NCBI RefSeq assembly: GCF_020215645.1
Contig: NZ_CP084058.1
Location: 806,001-870,000 of the forward strand
From: Nonomuraea gerenzanensis
GTDB lineage: Bacteria > Actinomycetota > Actinomycetes > Streptosporangiales > Streptosporangiaceae
Direction: 5' to 3'
Length of the DNA: 64,000 nucleotides
Every line of letters starts with the position of its first letter. Position 1 is the first letter of the stretch. Positions 50,424-57,412 of the stretch are shown one piece after another. Position numbers and translations under genes: made by a program. Below the pieces are notes generated by a model, which was not told the DNA's origin, did no database searches, and saw nothing but the letters and a program-made list of their open reading frames with translations.

Positions 50424-51569
50424 GTGGCAGAGGCGTACATCGTCGGGGCGGTCCGCACCCCGGTCGGAAAGAAGAAGGGCGGTCTTTCCACCGTCCACCC
50501 CACTGACCTGGCCGCTCACACGCTGAAGGCGCTGATCGACCGCACCGGCGTCGACCCGGAGGCGGTCGAGGACGTCATCATGGGGTGCGTCATGCAGTTC
50601 GGCCCCCAGAGCATGGACATCGCGAGAAATGCCTGGCTGTCGGCCGGTCTGCCCGAGACCACCGCCGGTGTCACCATCGACCGGCAGTGCGGCTCCTCGC
50701 AGCAGTCGATCCACTTCGCCGCGCAGGGCGTCATGTCCGGTACCCAGGACCTGGTGGTGGCCGGCGGCGTCGAGTCGATGAGCATCGTGCCCATGGGCTC
50801 GTCGATCACGGCCGCCCTGGAGAAGGGCATGCCGTTCCCGTTCGGCGAGAAGTGGGTGGAGCGGTACGGCAAGCAGGAGATCTCGCAGTTCCGCGGCGCG
50901 GAGCTGATGTGCGAGAAGTGGGGCTACACGCGGGAGGTGCTGGAGCAGTTCGCGTTCGAGTCCCACCAGCGCGCCGCCAAGGCCATCGCCAACGGCTACT
51001 TCAAGGACCAGATCGAGCCGATCAACGGCGTCGAGGACGACGAGGGCCCCCGGGCCGACACGACGCTGGAGAAGATGGCCGGCCTGAAGACCCTCAAGGA
51101 GGGCGGCCAGATCACCGCCGCCACCTCCTCGCAGATCTCGGACGGCTCGGGCGCCGTGCTCATCGCCTCCGAGCAGGCCGTACGCGACCACGGGCTGACC
51201 CCGCGCGCCCGCGTCCACCAGCTCGCGCTCATGGGCGACGACCCCGTCTACATGCTGACCGCGCCGATCCCCGCCACCCAGCGGGCGCTGAAGAAGGCCG
51301 GCATGTCGATCGACGAGATCGACGTGGTGGAGATCAACGAGGCGTTCGCGCCGGTGCCGCTGGCCTGGATGCACGAGCTGGGCGCCGACCCGGCCAAGGT
51401 CAACCCGAACGGCGGCGCCATCGCCCTGGGCCACCCGCTGGGCGGCACGGGCGCGATCCTGATGACCAAGCTGCTGCACGAGCTCGAGCGCACCGGCGGC
51501 CGGTACGGCCTGCAGACGATGTGCGAGGGCGGCGGCCAGGCCAACGTCACCATCATCGAGAGACTCTGA
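50424..51569 (+). CDS. Acetyl-CoA C-acyltransferase (thiolase)
   Basis: A 381-residue thiolase. The nucleophilic Cys is in TIDRQCGSSQQSIHFAAQGV, the catalytic His in NGGAIALGHPLGGTGAILMT and the acid-base Cys in LQTMCEGGGQANVTIIERL; VEINEAFAPVPLAWMHELG is the NEAF motif. It cleaves 3-ketoacyl-CoA in beta-oxidation or condenses acyl-CoAs. GTG 50424 has CAGGAGG nine bases upstream. Single gene with a terminator after it. Confidence 0.95.
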   Translation: MAEAYIVGAVRTPVGKKKGGLSTVHPTDLAAHTLKALIDRTGVDPEAVEDVIMGCVMQFGPQSMDIARNAWLSAGLPETTAGVTIDRQCGSSQQSIHFAAQGVMSGTQDLVVAGGVESMSIVPMGSSITAALEKGMPFPFGEKWVERYGKQEISQFRGAELMCEKWGYTREVLEQFAFESHQRAAKAIANGYFKDQIEPINGVEDDEGPRADTTLEKMAGLKTLKEGGQITAATSSQISDGSGAVLIASEQAVRDHGLTPRARVHQLALMGDDPVYMLTAPIPATQRALKKAGMSIDEIDVVEINEAFAPVPLAWMHELGADPAKVNPNGGAIALGHPLGGTGAILMTKLLHELERTGGRYGLQTMCEGGGQANVTIIERL

Positions 51570-51577
51570 GGCAAAGC

Positions 51578-51617
51578 GCGAGCGCCGCCCCGGGCGTAAC
51601 AGGGGGGCGGCGCTCGC
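51578..51617 (+). terminator. Terminator after thiolase
   Basis: GCGAGCGCCGCCCC pairs with GGGGCGGCGCTCGC around an 11-base loop, starting 8 bases after the thiolase stop. Confidence 0.85.
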
Positions 51618-51619
51618 CT

Positions 51620-51638
51620 AACTACCATCCCGGTAGTT
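51620..51638 (-). terminator. Small hairpin after the 39-residue gene
   Basis: AACTACC-ATCCC-GGTAGTT lies 3 bases past the minus-strand stop at 51642; with the neighbouring stem it makes a bidirectional terminator zone. Confidence 0.6.
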
Positions 51639-51641
51639 GCT

Positions 51642-51761
51642 CTATCTGCCCTTCGGCGGGATGCGGCGCGGCGGCGCGATGGGCCGCTGCGGCATCTTGG
51701 GCATCGATCGCACCACGGGTAGCGTGGGGCGGCCTTTTTGCTTGTTCGAGCGTGCACGCAT
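51642..51761 (-). CDS. 39-residue highly basic protein
   Basis: A minus-strand frame from ATG 51761 to TAG 51642. AGAGGAG six bases before the ATG is a strong ribosome site and a hairpin follows the stop. The product is rich in Arg, Lys and Pro (RARSNKQKGRPTLPVV, then PKMPQRPIAPPRRIPPKG), without hydrophobic segments; it is probably disordered and may bind nucleic acid. No family recognised. The regular signals around it make a real gene likely. Confidence 0.65.
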   Translation of the reverse strand: MRARSNKQKGRPTLPVVRSMPKMPQRPIAPPRRIPPKGR

Positions 51762-51877
51762 ACGAAGCTCCTCTACCTGGTCCGGAAGTCGGCGGATGAC
51801 GATTGCTTGCTTGCGAATCACTGGTAAAGGCGCATGTCCATGAGGCTACGAGGACGCCTGAGGCACCCGCAACCGAA

Positions 51878-52945
51878 TTATCGGACGCGCGTCAGGAGCA
51901 GTCGGCGCCGGTCACGGTCCAGGTCGACGATGGAGACCTGGACGGAGTCGCCCGGCTGGACGTCCTCGGTGGGGACGAGCCCCTCGACGCCGTCTGCGAT
52001 CCTGACGAACACCCCGAACGGGACAACCTTGGTGACGACGCCCGGGAACTGCTGTCCTACTTTGGCCTCGTCGGCGAACACCTGGAACGGGTCCGGTCGC
52101 AGCGCGCGCAGGGAGAGCCTGGCCTCGCCGTTGTAGGTGTCGAAGGCGAGCACCTCCCCGCGGACGCGCTGCCCGACGCCGACGACCTCGCTCACCTGCT
52201 CGAAGTGTTTCCAGGACAGCTCGGGGATCGTCACGAACCCGACGCCGGGATAGGTGGGGTGCGGTGGGCCTTCGTCCAGGGCGATGAACACCCCGAAGTT
52301 CTGGATGTCGGCGACGCGGCCGGTGAGCACGTCCCCCGCGCGCAGGCCCTTCAGGAACGTCCAGAGGTGTGGATGCTCGGTCGCCGCCAGGGACAGCCAG
52401 ATCCGGCCCTCGTCGACGGAGACGACTTCGGCGGTGACGCGCTGCCCGACCTCCGCCGCGTCGGCGCGGGTGCCGTGCCAGGGATAGTCCCTGATGTGCG
52501 CGGGTGTCGAGGCGAGGTCTCCGTCGAGCCGGATCCGTGGCCCGAACGGCCGCTCGTCCGCCACGACCGTCCCCGACACGAGGTCGCCCACGGCGTCGTG
52601 GTCAGGTCGGCCGGGCAGGTCCGCGTCGCACACCGCGCAGTGGAAGTGATCGTCCTTCACGATGTTGAGCTGACCGCACTGCGGGCAGCGGCGGAAGACG
52701 ATCGGTGCGGTGAAGGTTCCGGGGTGATCGAGGCCGGCGCCGAAGTGTCCGGGTCTTCGCTGAGGTGCTCCAAGGACGCGGATTCGCGGCGGAGCTGGTC
52801 GAGGTCGGCCAGGAAGTCCATCGGGTCCTCGAACCAGGCGTTCGCGCCATCGAAGGGTGGCCAGGCTTTCGCGGCCAGGAGGTCGAGCAGCAGCTCGGGC
52901 AGGGGCAGGCCCCGGACATGAACCTGCGAAGGGCGCATGTCGCAC
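51878..52945 (-). CDS. Zinc-ribbon and S1-domain RNA-binding protein, N-terminus uncertain
   Basis: From about 52705 down, the frame is convincing: a CxxC-CxxC zinc ribbon (FRRCPQCGQLNIVKDDHFHC, AVCDADLP), then S1 motifs (VGQRVTAEVVSVDEGRIWLS, AGDVLTGRVADIQNFGVFIA, VGQQFPGVVTKVVPFGVFVR ending in VSIVDLDRDRRRLLLTRVR). S1 domains bind RNA and occur in ribosomal protein S1-like regulators. Upstream of 52705 this frame turns into poor sequence while another frame carries a different domain, so the first 80 codons are doubtful. Either a frameshift or a fusion explains this. Confidence 0.75.
   Translation of the reverse strand: MRHAPFAGSCPGPAPARAAARPPGRESLATLRWRERLVRGPDGLPGRPRPAPPRIRVLGAPQRRPGHFGAGLDHPGTFTAPIVFRRCPQCGQLNIVKDDHFHCAVCDADLPGRPDHDAVGDLVSGTVVADERPFGPRIRLDGDLASTPAHIRDYPWHGTRADAAEVGQRVTAEVVSVDEGRIWLSLAATEHPHLWTFLKGLRAGDVLTGRVADIQNFGVFIALDEGPPHPTYPGVGFVTIPELSWKHFEQVSEVVGVGQRVRGEVLAFDTYNGEARLSLRALRPDPFQVFADEAKVGQQFPGVVTKVVPFGVFVRIADGVEGLVPTEDVQPGDSVQVSIVDLDRDRRRLLLTRVR
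52730..52938 (-). pseudogene. 5' fragment of a separate actinomycete protein, fused out of frame
   Basis: From ATG 52938 the minus strand reads RGLPLPELLLDLLAAKAWPP then FEDPMDFLADLDQLRRESAS and SEDPDTSA, the start of a conserved actinomycete hypothetical (about 180-200 residues when complete). After about 65 residues coding quality stops and the zinc-ribbon/S1 frame takes over one base out of phase. Confidence 0.5.
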
Positions 52946-53088
52946 AGACTCCCACGATCGGGCTTCTGCCGGGAGTCGGCCGGTGTCCCGGGATGGGACG
53001 GGCGCGTCCCAGATCAGGAACAGGGATGGAACGCCTTACGGACGGACACGCGCTCCGCGTGTCACAAGGACTGCTCGAAGGAGCGAAT

Positions 53089-53667
53089 GTGCGCCGACTA
53101 CTCCTGTCCGTCTTCGCGGGGCTGGCGTCCCTGCTGTCCCTGGTGGCGGCACCGGCGGCGGCCTCCCAGGCCGTGGACTTCCCGTTCACCACGATCGCCA
53201 GCAACGCGGTCGGCACTCCCAGGTGCTTCGGCCCGCTCAACCTGGGCAACGCCGACGGCACCCCGATCGTGTTGATGGACTGCAACCAGTTCTGGCGCGG
53301 CTTCGCGCACGTCAGCACGCCGGACAACTCGATCCGTCACTTCGGCGGCAAGTGCCTCAGCATGGCCACCACCAGTGCTCCCGTGCCGCTGAACACGCCG
53401 TTGGTACTGCGGGACTGCAGCCGGGTGGCACTGGGTGACCAGCAGTGGATCTTCTGGGCGGTGCAGCCGGGCGGACTGGACGGTCGCTGGGTCCTGCGCA
53501 ACCCGGGGTCTTTCAGATGTGCGGGGCTGCTGAACAACGGCACGGGCATCGGCACGCGGCTGGTTGTGCAGCAGTGCGACTTCAGGTTGGGGCAGCAGTG
53601 GCTGTTGCCGCCGGGGGAGCGGCCGTCGAAGTACGGCTTCGGCTTCGATGACGGGACCACGGTCTGA
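53089..53667 (+). CDS. Secreted ricin-type beta-trefoil lectin-like protein
   Basis: A 192-residue exported protein. Signal peptide: RRLLLSVFAGLASLLSLVAA to AAAS. The mature part has three beta-trefoil-like repeats with cysteine pairs: RCFGPLNLGNADGTPIVLMD with CNQFW, GKCLSMATTS with VLRDCSRVALGDQQW, and FRCAGLLNNGTGIGTRLVVQ with QCDFRLGQQW. The QxW triads mark ricin-B-like carbohydrate binding. GTG 53089 has AAGGAG five bases upstream; the longer frame upstream is not supported. Confidence 0.87.
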   Translation: MRRLLLSVFAGLASLLSLVAAPAAASQAVDFPFTTIASNAVGTPRCFGPLNLGNADGTPIVLMDCNQFWRGFAHVSTPDNSIRHFGGKCLSMATTSAPVPLNTPLVLRDCSRVALGDQQWIFWAVQPGGLDGRWVLRNPGSFRCAGLLNNGTGIGTRLVVQQCDFRLGQQWLLPPGERPSKYGFGFDDGTTV

Positions 53668-53764
53668 GCCGCTTCGATGGAACGTCTTGCGCCGCGATGC
53701 CGCCCGAAGGCGTCGCGGCGCTAGGCGTGCCGAGGGCCCTGGCGAGCGGCCGTCGGTGGGGCAG

Positions 53765-54049
53765 CTACCGTGCGTTGCCTTCGAGCAGGTCGGCCCACAG
53801 TCTCTTCGCCCTTGTGTCGCGCAGCCACGGGCTTTCGCTGATTGAATCACCGGTGGCCTTTCGCTCGGTCCGGCGGATGTAGCCCAGGCCGCCCGCGGCG
53901 CACAGCTCGTACGTGGTTCGCCGGCAGTCGCAGGTGTGGGCCCGGACGCGGGTGGAGGCGGACCGGCCCACCGACTCCAACCAGTCGATCCGGGCGTGCC
54001 CCTCCTTAAGGGGCTTGGGGTGCGGGCCGTGATAGTCCTCGATGCTCAT
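53765..54049 (-). CDS. 94-residue protein, paralogue A
   Basis: A soluble 94-residue protein. It shares about half of its positions, over its full length and without gaps, with the gene at 55,239: MS-ED-HG-HP opening, RIDW, VRAHTC-TTYELCA-GGL-IRRT core with two shared cysteines, and the ending ESPW-A-RLW-LL-G-AR. No known family recognised. It is the last gene of a probable operon with a 134-residue protein (21-base gap) and a DUF397 protein. Confidence 0.75.
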   Translation of the reverse strand: MSIEDYHGPHPKPLKEGHARIDWLESVGRSASTRVRAHTCDCRRTTYELCAAGGLGYIRRTERKATGDSISESPWLRDTRAKRLWADLLEGNAR

Positions 54050-54070
54050 ACCGATCTCCCAACGCGGTCG

Positions 54071-54475
54071 TCAGGTGGCGGGGCGGCGGATCGGGCAGGG
54101 ATGGGAGACGTGCCGGTTGGGGCAGCAGATCACGCCGATCGTGACGAACCGGCCACCCTGCAGCCATTCGCCCCACTGCACGTCCACTCCTCTGGACAGC
54201 AGATCGACGGCGGTCTCCAGCCGTTCCTCCAGCGGCACCCGCTCGGGCAGCAGCAGCAGGTCGCGCGCCTTGGCGTACTCGGCGGCCATCCACCCGGCCG
54301 CGCGGCGGGGCTCGTCGAAGGTACGGGTGATGCGCGCCGCCGGCTTGGCCAGCCAGTCACCGGTCCGCATCGGCGGCACCAGCGAGGAGGGGAAGTCCGG
54401 CGAGGCCGGACGGCGCTCGGCCTCGTTGCCCCGGTCGACTCCGGGGCCGGTCCACTGGTAGGCGTGCCAATGCAT
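54071..54475 (-). CDS. 134-residue hypothetical protein
   Basis: Starts at ATG 54475 (HWHAYQWTGPGVDRGNEAER), with a helical middle (AAGWMAAEYAKARDLLLLPE, RVPLEERLETAVDLLSRG) and a Cys-containing end (VICCPNRHVSHPCPIRRP) that might bind metal. No family recognised. It lies between the DUF397 gene (85 bases) and paralogue A (21 bases) on the minus strand. Confidence 0.65.
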   Translation of the reverse strand: MHWHAYQWTGPGVDRGNEAERRPASPDFPSSLVPPMRTGDWLAKPAARITRTFDEPRRAAGWMAAEYAKARDLLLLPERVPLEERLETAVDLLSRGVDVQWGEWLQGGRFVTIGVICCPNRHVSHPCPIRRPAT

Positions 54476-54560
54476 GGTCGGGCGCTCCCGTAGAGTGCGA
54501 GGGGATGGCGGGCCCTGCTTGCTTGGATCAGGCAGGGCCCGCCGTCCTTCGGGGTGACGC

Positions 54561-54776
54561 TCAGATGGTGGCGAGTCCGGCGGCGCGAAGCTCGTCACCG
54601 GTGAAGCGGAGGGTCCCGGCGTCCGGGTTCTTCGAGTCACGCAGGGCGTAGGCGTCCTTCATGCCGGGGATCGGGGCGATCAGGACACAGCTTTCCCCGT
54701 CCTCGTTCTGTTGATTGCCGCCGCACAGCCTGGTGAACGGCACCTCGTCGAGGGTGCTGCCGTACAGATCCGTCAT
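54561..54776 (-). CDS. DUF397-domain protein
   Basis: A 71-residue protein with the DUF397 pattern: C-GGN-x-G-E-SCVLIAPIPGMKDAYALRDSK then TLRFTGDELRAAGL, that is, a SCVEVA-like strand, RDSK and F-x-x-EW/L-like end. DUF397 proteins commonly pair with HTH regulators in actinomycetes and act in developmental control. ATG 54776 has GGAAGAGG upstream. First gene of the minus-strand operon, divergent from a GntR gene. Confidence 0.85.
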   Translation of the reverse strand: MTDLYGSTLDEVPFTRLCGGNQQNEDGESCVLIAPIPGMKDAYALRDSKNPDAGTLRFTGDELRAAGLATI

Positions 54777-54851
54777 CTTGCCTCTTCCTTCGAGTTCGCT
54801 TCGGCGGTGTACACCGAGAGCAAGCTGGCGATTACACAAGGCAGCGTAGAG

Positions 54852-54883
54852 CAACCTAGGCCGACCTGTACATACCTAGGTTG
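54852..54883. promoter_or_regulatory. Palindrome between the DUF397 operon and GntR gene
   Basis: CAACCTAGG (54852-54860) and CCTAGGTTG (54875-54883) are perfect 9-bp inverted arms around 14 bases. Lying in the divergent intergenic region, they are a good candidate operator for the adjacent GntR protein. Confidence 0.6.
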
Positions 54884-54934
54884 GTCTCGTCATGTACCGT
54901 TCGGTCTATGTATGGAGGTTGGTGACGGTTTAAC

Positions 54935-55219
54935 GTGCGCCCCGTGATGTTGCCTGACAAGCCCTGGTCGGCCGACGACTGGAATCCAGAGTTCTACCGG
55001 TATGAGCAGATCGCCGACTGGATCGGAGCACGCATCGAAGCCGGCGAATATCGACCCCGTACGGTGCTGGCTGAGATACAGCTTCAGACGTACTTCGGGG
55101 TCGGCCGGGCGACCATCCGTAAAGCGTTCGCGATCCTTCGTGAACGTGGGCTGATCATCACCAAGCCGGGGAGAGGATCCGTCGTTCTTCAACGTGAGGA
55201 CGACGGTAAGTCCACATGA
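54935..55219 (+). CDS. GntR-type winged-helix regulator without effector domain (1)
   Basis: A 94-residue protein consisting only of the GntR winged helix: YRYEQIADWIGARIEAGEYR, then TYFGVGRATIRKAFAILRER and GLIITKPGRGSVVLQ. No effector domain follows. GTG 54935 or ATG 54947 may be the start. It is divergent from the DUF397 operon and probably controls it through the CCTAGG palindrome; this is inferred. Converges on paralogue B. Confidence 0.85.
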   Translation: MRPVMLPDKPWSADDWNPEFYRYEQIADWIGARIEAGEYRPRTVLAEIQLQTYFGVGRATIRKAFAILRERGLIITKPGRGSVVLQREDDGKST

Positions 55220-55238
55220 CCCGAAGTCGTGCCGGTGG

Positions 55239-55523
55239 CTACCTGGCGCGTCCATCCAAAAGGCCGTTCCACAGCCGCTGCGCCTTCGACGTGTGCATCC
55301 ATGGGCTCTCCCGGACCCGGTCGCCGGCAGAGGTCCGCTGCGTCCGGCGAATGTGGCTCAGACCGCCCGTCGCGCACAGTTCGTACGTGGTGAGCTCCTG
55401 ATTGCAGGTGTGCGCCTGCACGCGGATGGAAACGGCTCTGTCCGTGGGCTTGCACCAGTCGATCCGGATGTAGCCCTCCTTTGGCGGGTTCGGGTGCAGG
55501 CCATGGAAATCCTCCAGGCTCAT
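55239..55523 (-). CDS. 94-residue protein, paralogue B
   Basis: The second copy of the 94-residue family (see 53,765). Shared blocks include SLEDFHGLHPNPPKEGYIRI, VQAHTC, TTYELCATGGLSHIRRTQR and ESPW, then AQRLWNGLLDGRAR. It has one additional cysteine (IDWCKP). It lies between two short GntR genes: convergent with the first (19 bases) and divergent from the second (158 bases). Confidence 0.75.
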   Translation of the reverse strand: MSLEDFHGLHPNPPKEGYIRIDWCKPTDRAVSIRVQAHTCNQELTTYELCATGGLSHIRRTQRTSAGDRVRESPWMHTSKAQRLWNGLLDGRAR

Positions 55524-55647
55524 ACGGGCCTCCAGGCAGTACCTCGACGGGTGGGGCCCGGATCAACGGACGGGCACCACCTCGGGACGGCGGAAACAGC
55601 GTGACGTCACGTCGCTTAGTGTGGCATGCATGGGTGTCTTAAACCAT

Positions 55648-55664
55648 CCCTACGTACGTTAGGG
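55648..55664. promoter_or_regulatory. Palindrome between paralogue B and second GntR gene
   Basis: CCCTA-CGTACGT-TAGGG is fully symmetric over 17 bases, apart from the central base. It is 18 bases before the GntR start at 55682 and within the divergent region. AGGGTG words repeat at 55662 and 55672. Confidence 0.55.
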
Positions 55665-55681
55665 TGCATCAGGGTGTCCCT

Positions 55682-55990
55682 ATGCCTCCTGTAATGCACC
55701 ATAAGATGCTTGGCCGCATGCATCCGAGTCGGTCGAAGTGGCGGCAGGCGTACGCCGCCATCGTGGAGAGAATCCGCACAGGCAAGCTTCAGCCCGGCGA
55801 TCGGGTGCCGACGGTGCACGAGTTGATGGTCGAGTGGGGGATGTCCAACACGGTCGCGCAGAAGGTCCACCGGGCGTTGCGTGAAGCGGGCCTGGTGGAG
55901 ACGGAACCAGGCACCGGCTCATATGTGCTTGAGGGCGCTGCCGAGAAGCTCCAGGCCAAGGAATCCGACGAGGCGCCGCCATCCAGCTAG
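55682..55990 (+). CDS. GntR-type winged-helix regulator without effector domain (2)
   Basis: A 102-residue protein: SKWRQAYAAIVERIRTGKLQ, GDRVPTVHELMVEWGMSNTV and ALREAGLVETEPGTGSYVLE form the GntR winged helix, followed by a short charged tail. No UTRA or FCD domain. ATG 55682 is used; ATG 55718 also lies in frame. Divergent from paralogue B across a palindrome. Confidence 0.83.
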   Translation: MPPVMHHKMLGRMHPSRSKWRQAYAAIVERIRTGKLQPGDRVPTVHELMVEWGMSNTVAQKVHRALREAGLVETEPGTGSYVLEGAAEKLQAKESDEAPPSS

Positions 55991-56046
55991 ATCGAAGGCT
56001 CTCGCTGCTGCTGCCGATGCCTTCTCGAAGGGGAGAGGAGGTAGCT

Positions 56047-56335
56047 GTGGACTTCGGCCCTGATGGCCAGACTGATCACGAAGGTCCCGTCACGCCGTAC
56101 CGACAGCTTGCCTCGATCCTCAAAGTGCGGATCGAACGCGGCGACTGGCAGCCGAACCGGCCGATCCCGTCCGAGGCGAGGCTCGCAGGCGTACGGACTG
56201 GCGCGCACCACCGTCCGCCGGGCCATCGCGATGCTCGTTGAGGAAGGGGTGTTCTTCGTGGTGCCTCGGCGCGGTACTTTCGTCGTCCCATCGCCTGAGC
56301 ACGGGGAGACGTGGGCCGCGACATCCATGCAGTGA
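56047..56335 (+). pseudogene. Third GntR-type winged-helix gene, frameshifted
   Basis: GTG 56047, with GAGGAGG six bases upstream, opens TPYRQLASILKVRIERGDWQ and IPSEARLA, then the frame breaks near 56186. The rest, QAYGLARTTVRRAIAMLVEE then GVFFVVPRRGTFVV, continues in another frame to 56335. A small deletion or insertion explains it. If repaired, it would be a third effector-less GntR protein of about 96 residues. Confidence 0.75.
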
Positions 56336-56443
56336 GCGGTACATCAGCGAGGTCCGTCGTCACCCTCCTTGAGTTTCGTGAGCCTGCTCGTGTCCGTGCT
56401 GCCATATTGGATGTGCAGGCAGGCCAAGGCGGAGGGAGGGGAC

Positions 56444-56989
56444 ATGCGGCCCTCAGGTTGGAGCAACACCTCGGCCCCCTACATCCGCCCTCGCCCCGAC
56501 GGGGAGCCTGACGCGTGGACCGAGGAAGCCGCTCAGCGAGGCCATGTCGGTACGAACGAGCTGCGCGAAGTCGGTGAGATCCCAGCCCCTGCGGACATCG
56601 CCCGCGACCTGAACATCGAGGGACAGCCGCAGCAGGTCGTGGTCCGGCGTCGCATCGTGCTCCTCGACGGGGTGCCGATCGAGCTCGCCGACTCCTACTA
56701 CCCGGCCTCGATCGCCCGTGGCACACCACTCGCGCAGCCCGGCAAGATCCGTGGCGGTGCTGTGCGGTTGCTCGCCGAGCTGGGGCACCGGGCGCGCAAG
56801 GTGGAGGAGACGGTGAGCGCCCGGCCGGCCACGGCGATCGAGCGGGACCTGTTGGGGCTCGATGCGGCCGAGTGGGTGCTGGTGCTTCGCCGCGTCACCC
56901 GTGACGACGCCGGAACTCCGTACGAGAGCACCGTGATGACCATGGTCGCCGGCGGTCGTGAGCTGCGTTACGAGCACGAAGAAGGCTGA
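56444..56989 (+). CDS. UTRA-domain protein lacking a DNA-binding domain
   Basis: A 181-residue protein equal to the effector half of GntR/HutC regulators. It starts SGWSNTSAPYIRPRPDGEPD, then VVVRRRIVLLDGVPIELADS, YYPASIARGTPLAQPGKIRG and GAVRLLAELGHRARKVEETV, ending with the RDDAGTPYESTVMTMVAGG strand. No winged helix precedes it: ATG 56444 directly follows GGAGGGAGGGGAC. It could sense a ligand and act with one of the HTH-only neighbours, or be half of a split regulator. Confidence 0.83.
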   Translation: MRPSGWSNTSAPYIRPRPDGEPDAWTEEAAQRGHVGTNELREVGEIPAPADIARDLNIEGQPQQVVVRRRIVLLDGVPIELADSYYPASIARGTPLAQPGKIRGGAVRLLAELGHRARKVEETVSARPATAIERDLLGLDAAEWVLVLRRVTRDDAGTPYESTVMTMVAGGRELRYEHEEG

Positions 56990-56997
56990 TCCCCGGT

Positions 56998-57351
56998 TCA
57001 CACCTGGGCGGCCGAGATGACCAGGTCCAGCGCCTGACGGGACTCGCTCAGATCCCGCATCGCCTGATCGATCCGCTCACGTTCCTGCCGAAGCCGCCCC
57101 ACCACGTCCGGGCAAGTCGGCGCCAACCGCTCCCCCCGAGCCTCCACACACGGCAGCACAGCGGCGATGGTCGAGGTGCTGAGCCCGGCGGAGAGCAGGC
57201 AGCGGATGCGGCGCACCGTCTCCACGTGCGCCTCCGTGTACTCGCGGTACCCGCTGGGCAGCCGCGACGGACTCAGCAACCCCTGCTCCTCGTAGTAGCG
57301 CAGCAGCCGCTCACTCACCCCGGTACGCCGGACGAGCTCACCGATCCGCAT
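56998..57351 (-). CDS. MerR family transcriptional regulator
   Basis: A 117-residue regulator. The winged helix is MRIGELVRRTGVSERLLRYY and EEQGLLSPSRLPSGYREYTE; a coiled coil (RRIRCLLSAGLSTSTIAAVL to RLRQERERIDQAMRDL) follows. The ATG at 57351 directly begins the HTH and is preferred to the in-frame start at 57387. Divergent from an MFS exporter across a MerR-type promoter; it probably activates the exporter on ligand binding. Confidence 0.92.
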   Translation of the reverse strand: MRIGELVRRTGVSERLLRYYEEQGLLSPSRLPSGYREYTEAHVETVRRIRCLLSAGLSTSTIAAVLPCVEARGERLAPTCPDVVGRLRQERERIDQAMRDLSESRQALDLVISAAQV

Positions 57352-57374
57352 CCCCACCTCCACCCCCACACGAC

Positions 57375-57405
57375 TTGACTCTGACATACATGTGAGACTT
57401 TAGCG
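57375..57405 (+). promoter_or_regulatory. MerR-type promoter of the MFS exporter
   Basis: TTGACT (57375-57380) is followed by a 19-base spacer containing the dyad GACTCTGACAT/ATGTGAGACT and a TTAGCG-like -10 (57400-57405). The predicted transcript start falls within a few bases of the ATG at 57413, so the exporter mRNA may be leaderless. Confidence 0.6.
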
Positions 57406-57412
57406 TTCCCGC

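Noticed and set aside
53765..56989. Integrated plasmid or AICE
   Set aside because: GntR/UTRA and DUF397 genes are common in such elements, but no integrase, excisionase, replication or transfer gene and no tRNA attachment repeat was found in the window.
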